Source of the DNA: Alphaproteobacteria bacterium
GTDB taxonomy: Bacteria > Pseudomonadota > Alphaproteobacteria > Sphingomonadales > SMXR01
NCBI GenBank assembly: GCA_004356215.1
Contig: SMXR01000057.1
Location: forward strand, 1 to 20,717
Reading direction: 5' to 3'
Length of the DNA: 20,717 nucleotides
The position numbers and the translations under genes are program-made. Shown one piece after another: positions 15,710 through 20,717 of the stretch. The notes beneath the pieces were generated by a model. It did no database searches, had not been told where the DNA came from, and saw nothing but the letters and a program-made list of their open reading frames with translations. Positions within the stretch are counted from its first letter, which is position 1; every line of letters begins with the position of its first letter.

Positions 15710-17002
15710 TCAAAGGTTTTCCCAATTCGGTTTCATGAAAAACAAGACGCTCAAGGCGATCGTCATGATCCCAAGTACCAGAAAAATATCAATAACTGTA
15801 AGGCCAAGAGAAAACATCGCCAAAGTGGCCAAGGCCGAAGTCACCATAAAGACAGCGTTCATAATATTGTTGGCCGCGATCATCCGGGACCGGTTAATGT
15901 CAGAACTGGTTGTTTGCAGGATGGCATACAAGGGTACGATGTAAATTCCTCCGGCCACTGAAATCATTATTAAATCAAAAATTATCCGCCAATTTCCAGG
16001 ATGTGAAAGAAACTGGGAAACCCCCATTAGACCAATTTCCTGAGAGACCACTACCGCTTGACTGGAAAAGTAAATATCAACGCAAAATAGGCCCAAAACC
16101 AGTGTAGAAAAGGGCATCAGGCGCGAGGATATCTTCGACTTTAGCAGCCGGTTACAAAGAAGCGACCCGACCCCGATCCCGGTGGAAAGTGTGAGCAGCA
16201 AGAGGGTTGCCACTTCCTCATTTCCAAAAACTATATCTTTGGCATAATTTGGAAACTGCGCCAAAAACGTCGCCCCCACCAGCCAGAACCAGGAGATACC
16301 AAGAATGGCTATAATGACGGGCCGGTTTTGGGCAGCCATTTTGAAAATGTGAAGGGCTTCGGTAAAAAAATTGAAGTTGATTTTTAAACCTGGTTTTTTT
16401 GAAGGCGCTTTTAAAATGTAGCGGCTGGAAAGGTAACCCAATATGGCCAGGCCAATAGCCATGATAGATATATTTAACCGCCCCCCTTGGCCGGCGATTA
16501 AAAGGCCCCCTAAAACCGTTCCCAATAGGATCGAAAGGAAAGTTGCCATTTCAATCATTCCATTGCCGCCGATCAATTCATTCTGCCGCAGGTGAACCGG
16601 CAGAATGCTGTATTTCAACGGTCCAAAAAATGCCGACTTGGTGCCCATCAGGAACAGAACCAGCAATAATAAATAAACGTCCTTCAGAAAAAATCCGACC
16701 GCCCCCAGCGACATTAAAAAAATTTCACTGGCGCGAATAATCTGAATGAGTTTGGCTTTGTCGAATTTATCGGCCAGTTGCCCGGCCAGGGGAGAAATCA
16801 AAATAAAAGGGAGAATAAAAATTCCCGCGGCTACAGTTGTCAAAGTTTGGCTGGCACCGGAAGAGAGATCATCAACCTGAAATTTTATCAAAAGAACCAG
16901 AGCAATCTTGAACAAATTATCATTAAAGGCACTCAGAAACTGCGTGGTAAAAAGAGGTAAAAACCGTCTGGTTTTTAATAAATGAAAAATATTCTGATAC
17001 AC
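15710..17002 (-). CDS. MFS transporter, LplT/Aas-type (probable lysophospholipid flippase)
   Basis: About twelve hydrophobic helices over 430 residues define an MFS transporter. The N-terminal QFLSAFNDNLFK (21-32) and the later FFGPLKYSILP and ELIGGNGMIEM segments match the LplT family and the N-terminal transporter half of Aas-like fusion proteins, which bring lysophospholipids across the inner membrane for re-acylation. Here it is stand-alone, lacking the acyltransferase and acyl-ACP synthetase domains. The only usable start upstream of the first helix is GTG 17002, since an in-frame TAA lies 15 bases upstream. Its substrate is inferred. It is divergent from the dehydrogenase gene, with a gap of 139 bases. 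Confidence 0.82.
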   Translation of the reverse strand: MYQNIFHLLKTRRFLPLFTTQFLSAFNDNLFKIALVLLIKFQVDDLSSGASQTLTTVAAGIFILPFILISPLAGQLADKFDKAKLIQIIRASEIFLMSLGAVGFFLKDVYLLLLVLFLMGTKSAFFGPLKYSILPVHLRQNELIGGNGMIEMATFLSILLGTVLGGLLIAGQGGRLNISIMAIGLAILGYLSSRYILKAPSKKPGLKINFNFFTEALHIFKMAAQNRPVIIAILGISWFWLVGATFLAQFPNYAKDIVFGNEEVATLLLLTLSTGIGVGSLLCNRLLKSKISSRLMPFSTLVLGLFCVDIYFSSQAVVVSQEIGLMGVSQFLSHPGNWRIIFDLIMISVAGGIYIVPLYAILQTTSSDINRSRMIAANNIMNAVFMVTSALATLAMFSLGLTVIDIFLVLGIMTIALSVLFFMKPNWENL

Positions 17003-17141
17003 ACCGGTCTCGTCATATTATTTATATTTTCCATATTTGACTTGCTTCCTGAAATTTATTCCAGCTTTATTTGAACAAATACCAAATTTTAGGTGGCTAG
17101 CCCGAAAAATAAGCCTCCAAATTTATTTTAAGGCCAAACTC

Positions 17142-18470
17142 ATGCCCACACAGGCAGAAAAAGCGTTAAAGCATATTGCCCACGCAGAAAATAAAACCCG
17201 GTTTATTCCCGGCCTTTCTGAAGATATCGGGGCCAAGGACATTGCCAAGGTAGGGATTATTGGCGCCGGGACCATGGGCGGCGGTATCGCCATGTGTTTC
17301 GCGGGCGCCGGTATCCCGGTAATCTTACACGAAAACAATAAAGAGGCTTTGAACCGGGGATTGGGTGTAATCGAAAAAAATTATACTATTTCGTGCAAAA
17401 AAGGGCGGTTGAAATCGGAAGAGGTGGACGCACGTTTGGCTTTGATAACCGGTTCGCTGGATATTTCAAATCTTAAGAGTTGTGACCTGGTGATAGAAGC
17501 GGTTTTTGAAAATATGGATTTGAAAAAGGAAATTTTCCGCACCCTCGATAATATTTGCAAGAAAGGGGCAATCCTAGCTACCAATACCTCAACCCTGGAT
17601 GTCAATGAAATCGCCAGTGTAACAGGGCGGCCGGAAGATGTATTGGGTCTCCATTTTTTCAGCCCTGCCAATGTCATGCCGCTTTTGGAGGTTGTGCGCG
17701 GGGATAAAACCAGTCCGCTGGCCCTTAAAACTGCCATGGAAATTGCTGCGAGAATTAACAAAATCCCGGTTATTTCAGGGGTCTGTTTTGGGTTTATTGG
17801 AAATCGGATGCTTGCCGGGTACGGCCGCGAAGCCCAACGCATGCTGCTGGAAGGTGCGGCACCCAAGGATATTGATTCTGTTCTTGAAGATTTCGGAATG
17901 CGGATGGGTGTTCTGGCGGTTTATGACCTTGCTGGCATCGATGTCGGCCATAAAATCAGGCAGGCGCTTGGTAAAAATCTGCCTGATGATCCAACCTATT
18001 TCAAGGCCGGGGCTATTATGTTCAAGGCGGGCCGTTTCGGTCAGAAAACCAAGGCCGGGTTCTATCGGTATGAAAAGGGTACCCGCCAAAGGTTTGATGA
18101 TGAAGAGGTGGGAAGGCTTATGCAGGCGGCGGCACAGGAATTGGGCGTTGCCCAACGAAACCTTTCCCCCGGGGAAATTTTGGAACGGTGTATATTTCCC
18201 CTGATAAATGAAGGGGCCCGCATTTTAGAGGAAGGGATTGCTCTGCGTGCCAGTGATATCGATGTCGTCTGGACCTCGGGCTATGGTTTTCCAAAAGAAC
18301 GCGGGGGCCCGATGTTTTACGCCGACACCATTGGGTTGGAGAAAGTTCTTGAAGGGGTTCAAAGGTATCGGGAAATTTTTGGCCCGGAATTCTGGACCCC
18401 GGCCCCTTTATTGTTAAGCCTGACCAAGGATGGGAAAAAATTTTCAGATTGGGACAGGGAAAACGCCTAA
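17142..18470 (+). CDS. 3-hydroxyacyl-CoA dehydrogenase, FadB/FadJ-like without hydratase domain
   Basis: The enzyme should oxidise 3-hydroxyacyl-CoA to 3-ketoacyl-CoA with NAD. The 442 residues contain the Rossmann motif GAGTMGGG (41-48), NTST (148-151), the catalytic histidine in GLHFFSP (His171) with Glu183, GFIGNR (217-222), and two tandem 3HCDH C-terminal domains, the second near ERCIFPLINEGARILEEG (348-365) and GYGFPKERGGP (380-390). This is the dehydrogenase half of multifunctional FadB/FadJ enzymes. The first 35 residues resemble the linker after the hydratase domain, and no hydratase is encoded upstream. I chose ATG 17142 because AAGG lies eight bases before it; an ATG-less extension further upstream encodes nothing family-like. 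Its stop overlaps that of the thiolase gene. Confidence 0.9.
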   Translation: MPTQAEKALKHIAHAENKTRFIPGLSEDIGAKDIAKVGIIGAGTMGGGIAMCFAGAGIPVILHENNKEALNRGLGVIEKNYTISCKKGRLKSEEVDARLALITGSLDISNLKSCDLVIEAVFENMDLKKEIFRTLDNICKKGAILATNTSTLDVNEIASVTGRPEDVLGLHFFSPANVMPLLEVVRGDKTSPLALKTAMEIAARINKIPVISGVCFGFIGNRMLAGYGREAQRMLLEGAAPKDIDSVLEDFGMRMGVLAVYDLAGIDVGHKIRQALGKNLPDDPTYFKAGAIMFKAGRFGQKTKAGFYRYEKGTRQRFDDEEVGRLMQAAAQELGVAQRNLSPGEILERCIFPLINEGARILEEGIALRASDIDVVWTSGYGFPKERGGPMFYADTIGLEKVLEGVQRYREIFGPEFWTPAPLLLSLTKDGKKFSDWDRENA

Positions 18471-19657
18471 ACCCGCTCAAGGATTAGGGAGGCGCCCTGA
18501 CCAACCCCGACGCACATGGTAACCAGCCCGTATTTTCCCTTGCGGGCCGAAAGTTCGCGGGAAGCTGTCAAAACCAACCTGGCCCCGCTCATACCGAGAG
18601 GGTGACCCAGTGCTATTGCCCCGCCGTTGGGGTTAACATGACCGGCATCGTCAGGAAGCCCAAATTGCCGCAGGCAAGCCAAAACCTGCACGGCAAAAGC
18701 TTCATTAATTTCAATCAGATCCATGTCCTGAAGAGAAAGACTGGTTTGTTTCAATAATTTAGTGGTGGCGGGGATCGGGCCAATTCCCATAATCCGGGGC
18801 TCCACACCGGCTGCAGCCGAGCCAATAATCCGCGCCAGAGGTTTTAGCTCGTATTTTTTTACTGCCTTTTCTGACGCGACCAAAAGGGCCGCTGCGCCAT
18901 CATTGATACCCGAAGCATTGCCGGCCGTCACCGTGCCCCCCTCGCGAAAAGGTGTTTTTAAACCCGCCAGAATCTCAAGAGTGGTTCCGGGCCGGGGGTG
19001 TTCATCTTCCACGACGGGTCCATTAACCGTTTCCACCGGGAGAATCTCTCCCCCAATAAACCCGCTTTCTTTTGCTGCAGCAGTGCGCAACTGTGACCTA
19101 TAAGCGTAAGCATCCTGGTCTTCACGGCTGATTTTGAATTCTTCCGCTAAATTTTCTGCGGTTTCAGGCATTTGATCGGTCCCGAAAAGTTTGTGCATTT
19201 TTTCATTAATGAAACGCCATCCTATGGTGCTGTCATAAATTTTCGCTGTATCAGCTTTTGGGTCTGTCCCCTTGGCCATCACCAAGGGTGCCCGGGACAT
19301 GTTCTCAACCCCGCCGGCGATAACCAGATCCGCCTCACCACACTTGATGCGCCGTGCGGCACCAGCGACTGCTTCAAGGCCTGAAGCACATAATCTGTTA
19401 ATGGTAACCCCTGGAGCGGAGGGTGGAAAACCAGCCAACAGCAAAGCCATGCGGGCAACATTGCGGCTGTCTTCTCCAGCCTGGTTGGTGCATCCGAGGA
19501 TAACCTCATCCACCTCTGCCAAATCAATCTTGGGATGGCGCGCCATCAAACCTTTAAGGCAATGGGCGGCAAGGTCATCAGCGCGGATAGAGGCCAGCGC
19601 GCCGCCAAACCTGCCGATAGGAGACCTAATTCCGTCTATTAAAAACGCTTCGCTCAA
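18467..19657 (-). CDS. Acetyl-CoA acyltransferase, PcaF/PaaJ-like thiolase
   Basis: This thiolase cleaves a 3-ketoacyl-CoA with CoA. The 396 residues have the nucleophile in NRLCASG (Cys90), NEAF (318-321), the GHPLG histidine (His352) and the acid/base CVGVGQG (Cys382). Blocks GCTNQAGEDSRNVARMALLL (55-74) and TIGWRFINEKM (144-154) are typical of 3-oxoadipyl-CoA thiolases (PcaF/PaaJ), so an aromatic lower pathway is likely, though ordinary beta-oxidation is possible. The start is TTG with GAGGGG six bases upstream, three bases after the RidA stop, so it belongs to the - strand operon. It overlaps the convergent dehydrogenase by four bases. Confidence 0.92.
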   Translation of the reverse strand: MSEAFLIDGIRSPIGRFGGALASIRADDLAAHCLKGLMARHPKIDLAEVDEVILGCTNQAGEDSRNVARMALLLAGFPPSAPGVTINRLCASGLEAVAGAARRIKCGEADLVIAGGVENMSRAPLVMAKGTDPKADTAKIYDSTIGWRFINEKMHKLFGTDQMPETAENLAEEFKISREDQDAYAYRSQLRTAAAKESGFIGGEILPVETVNGPVVEDEHPRPGTTLEILAGLKTPFREGGTVTAGNASGINDGAAALLVASEKAVKKYELKPLARIIGSAAAGVEPRIMGIGPIPATTKLLKQTSLSLQDMDLIEINEAFAVQVLACLRQFGLPDDAGHVNPNGGAIALGHPLGMSGARLVLTASRELSARKGKYGLVTMCVGVGQGASLILERV

Positions 19658-19660
19658 CTC

Positions 19661-20059
19661 CTACCCCTCCTCTGGAACAACAGCTATTGTTTCAATTTCA
19701 ATTTTGGCGTCGTCTTCCAATAATGCATTGACCTCGACCAGCGCCATTGCCGGGAAATGGGGGCCAATTATTTCACGGTAAATGGCTCCGATTTCCTTGA
19801 TGTTATCCAGATATTCCTGCTTGCCGGTTATATACCATGTCATACGGACAATATGATTTGGCCCGGCACCTCCCTCTTTCAAAACCGTAAGGGTGTTCAG
19901 CAAAACCTGGCGAACCTGGCCGGTCAGGTCTTTGGCTTCAAACACCTCATCCGGCGTCCAGCCAACCTGTCCGGAGGTAAATACCATCCGGCCTTTAGCG
20001 GAAATAGCGTTTGAATACCCTTTTGGCCGGGGCCATCCGGGAGGAAGTAATATTTCCAT
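19661..20059 (-). CDS. RidA/YjgF-family protein lacking the catalytic arginine
   Basis: The 132 residues show the Rid fold: GYSNAI (14-19), FTSGQVG (27-33), VLLNTLTVLKEGGAG (52-66), VRMTWYIT (71-78) and the C-terminal block KIEIETIAVVP (119-129). Canonical RidA hydrolyses reactive enamine/imine intermediates and needs an arginine in a PARSCVEV-type motif (Arg105 in enteric RidA). Here the aligned segment reads FPAMALVEV, with Met105, so classical 2-aminoacrylate deaminase activity is unlikely. It sits between a thioesterase and a thiolase, suggesting a role on a CoA-linked or amino-aromatic intermediate. The start has AGGAG nine bases upstream, and the thioesterase stop is 25 bases before it. 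Confidence 0.88.
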   Translation of the reverse strand: MEILLPPGWPRPKGYSNAISAKGRMVFTSGQVGWTPDEVFEAKDLTGQVRQVLLNTLTVLKEGGAGPNHIVRMTWYITGKQEYLDNIKEIGAIYREIIGPHFPAMALVEVNALLEDDAKIEIETIAVVPEEG

Positions 20060-20084
20060 GTTAATCTGCTCCTGCTTTTTTTAC

Positions 20085-20492
20085 CTAAACCAGCCACTCT
20101 TGAAACTTTGTTTTTAAATCATCCGGAATGCTAGTGGCTTTACTGGTGTCCATATCAACAAAAGCCAAAACGCACTTGGTCGTGAACCGCAGTTCTCCAT
20201 CTGTACTGGCGGTTATTTCCAATTCGAAGGATGACCGGCCAACTTTTATCAGCCTTAGAGAAAAATCCAGGATATCGCCTAGCCGCCCGACCTTGAAAAA
20301 GTCCGTTTCAATATGGACCATCGGGACCCCTTTGCGATCTTCAAGGTGAATTTTTGTGAAGGGTTCACCAATTTTAGCAAACCACTCTTCAATGGTTTCA
20401 TTGATCATTTCGAAATAGCGCGGATAAAAAACAATTCCCGCCGGGTCGGTATGCCCGAACATCACTTTTCTCTGGTAGCTGAATTGTTTCAT
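20085..20492 (-). CDS. 4-hydroxybenzoyl-CoA-type thioesterase (hotdog fold)
   Basis: A hotdog-fold acyl-CoA thioesterase of 135 residues. The active-site segment GHTDPAGIVFYPRYF (13-27) carries the catalytic aspartate (Asp16) as in Pseudomonas 4-hydroxybenzoyl-CoA thioesterase. Further family features are VHIETDFFKVGRLGD (59-73) and LRFTTKCVLAFVDM. It would release CoA from an aromatic or acyl thioester in the cytoplasm. The GGAGG ribosome binding site lies inside the ligase end nine bases before the ATG; the ligase stop is two bases upstream. Genomic clusters for 2-aminobenzoyl-CoA or benzoyl-CoA breakdown commonly pair such a thioesterase with RidA and an aryl-CoA ligase. YbgC-type specificity is an alternative. 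Confidence 0.9.
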   Translation of the reverse strand: MKQFSYQRKVMFGHTDPAGIVFYPRYFEMINETIEEWFAKIGEPFTKIHLEDRKGVPMVHIETDFFKVGRLGDILDFSLRLIKVGRSSFELEITASTDGELRFTTKCVLAFVDMDTSKATSIPDDLKTKFQEWLV

Positions 20493-20494
20493 TT

Positions 20495-20717
20495 TTACTT
20501 GCCTCCAAAATCCTTCACGCGCAATTTAAAACGTTGGATTTTTCCAGTTTCGGTTTTGGGAAGTTTGTTCAAAAATTCAATTGCCCGCGGGTATTTGTAA
20601 GGGGCTATGGTGGCCTTAACATAGTCTTGCAATTCTTGAACCATTTTCGGGCCAGGGTTAGTCCCTTCATTCAAAACTACAAAAGCTTTGACGATTTGCC
20701 CTCGTTTTTCATCCGTA
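20495..20717 (-). CDS. Aryl-CoA ligase, C-terminal end (5' part outside window)
   Basis: Only the last 73 codons are present; the gene runs off the right edge of the window. The segment contains IVKAFVVLNEG, TIAPYKYPRAIEFLNKLP and TETGKIQRFKLR, the AMP-binding C-terminal domain with its catalytic lysine in the TGK motif. The YKYPRAIEF and LPKTETGKIQRF wording is typical of the benzoate-CoA / 2-aminobenzoate-CoA ligase group rather than fatty acyl-CoA synthetases. It would activate an aromatic acid with ATP and CoA as the first step for this operon. Its substrate cannot be fixed from this piece. It is the furthest upstream gene of the operon seen here, two bases before the thioesterase. Confidence 0.85.
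   Translation of the reverse strand, partial: TDEKRGQIVKAFVVLNEGTNPGPKMVQELQDYVKATIAPYKYPRAIEFLNKLPKTETGKIQRFKLRVKDFGGK

Noticed and set aside
17037..17141. 35-residue extension of the 3-hydroxyacyl-CoA dehydrogenase, considered as a hydratase remnant
   Set aside because: The translated sequence shows no enoyl-CoA hydratase motif and no ribosome binding site; ATG 17142 has AAGG at suitable spacing.
17003..17141. Promoter search in the AT-rich gap before the 3-hydroxyacyl-CoA dehydrogenase (TTGACT at 17037)
   Set aside because: No acceptable -10 element stands 15-19 bases downstream, so no promoter is called.
17381..18204. Long alternative frames (161 codons on -, 188 codons on +) inside the 3-hydroxyacyl-CoA dehydrogenase
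   Set aside because: Both are enclosed by the real gene, which keeps all family motifs, and neither translation resembles a known protein.
19272..19781. 169-codon + strand frame over the thiolase and RidA genes
   Set aside because: It crosses the junction of two well-supported - strand genes and has the low-complexity S/A/P-rich look of an antisense shadow.
1..20717. CRISPR arrays, transposases, phage genes, tRNA or rRNA genes and defence systems
   Set aside because: No direct repeat series, inverted terminal repeats, RNA gene or defence-type domain was recognised on either strand.

Overview
The window is an ordinary, gene-dense stretch of chromosome from an alphaproteobacterium. The reasons are the gene order (small HIG1-type membrane protein, cobalamin adenosyltransferase, etfB, etfA, 3-hydroxybutyryl-CoA dehydrogenase, TlpA-like thioredoxin), the TIGR02302/DUF4175 protein, the DUF2125 protein, the MJ0042/DUF3426 zinc-ribbon protein beside ftsEX, and an MlaE permease with a fused STAS domain. 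By eye the base composition is moderate (roughly the high 40s % G+C), lower than many Rhodospirillales or Rhizobiales. The genus cannot be read from the sequence. I see no rRNA, tRNA, CRISPR array, insertion sequence, phage gene or toxin-antitoxin pair, and no gene-free gap as long as 300 bases.

Region 1 (1-3422, + strand) is a compact energy and acyl-CoA block: HIG1-like protein, PduO-type adenosyltransferase, EtfB, EtfA (stop and start overlapping) and 3-hydroxybutyryl-CoA dehydrogenase. Electrons from acyl-CoA dehydrogenases would pass through EtfAB to the quinone pool.

Region 2 (3430-10744) holds a TlpA-like thioredoxin (-), a tiny LptM-like lipoprotein and a short DUF4175 protein (+), a zinc-ribbon membrane protein (-), and then a + strand run of ftsE, ftsX, a DUF218/YdcF protein, a PlsC-like acyltransferase and a DUF2125 protein. 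In many alphaproteobacteria argH and lysA sit between tlpA, the small lipoprotein and DUF4175. Both are absent here although the flanks are kept.

Region 3 (10745-14991, - strand) is a lipid-transport operon read as mlaE (STAS fusion), mlaF, mlaD, a PqiC-like lipoprotein and a methyltransferase. It should move phospholipid between the inner and outer membranes. A TspO/MBR protein (+) and an LplT/Aas-type MFS transporter (-) follow at 15160-17002.

Region 4 (17142-20717) is catabolic. A two-domain 3-hydroxyacyl-CoA dehydrogenase without an enoyl-CoA hydratase domain (+) converges on a - strand operon read as aryl-CoA ligase (only its 3' end is in the window), 4-hydroxybenzoyl-CoA-type thioesterase, RidA-family protein and PcaF-like thiolase. 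This set resembles CoA-dependent aromatic degradation, perhaps of 2-aminobenzoate (anthranilate), but the diagnostic oxygenase lies outside the window if it exists.

All five convergent gene pairs meet with 0-13 bases between stop codons or overlap, and no classical terminator hairpin is visible. Several genes use TTG or GTG starts. I found no clearly undescribed system. The most useful oddities are the missing argH/lysA, the short DUF4175 protein, the RidA homologue without its catalytic arginine, and the hydratase-less dehydrogenase.
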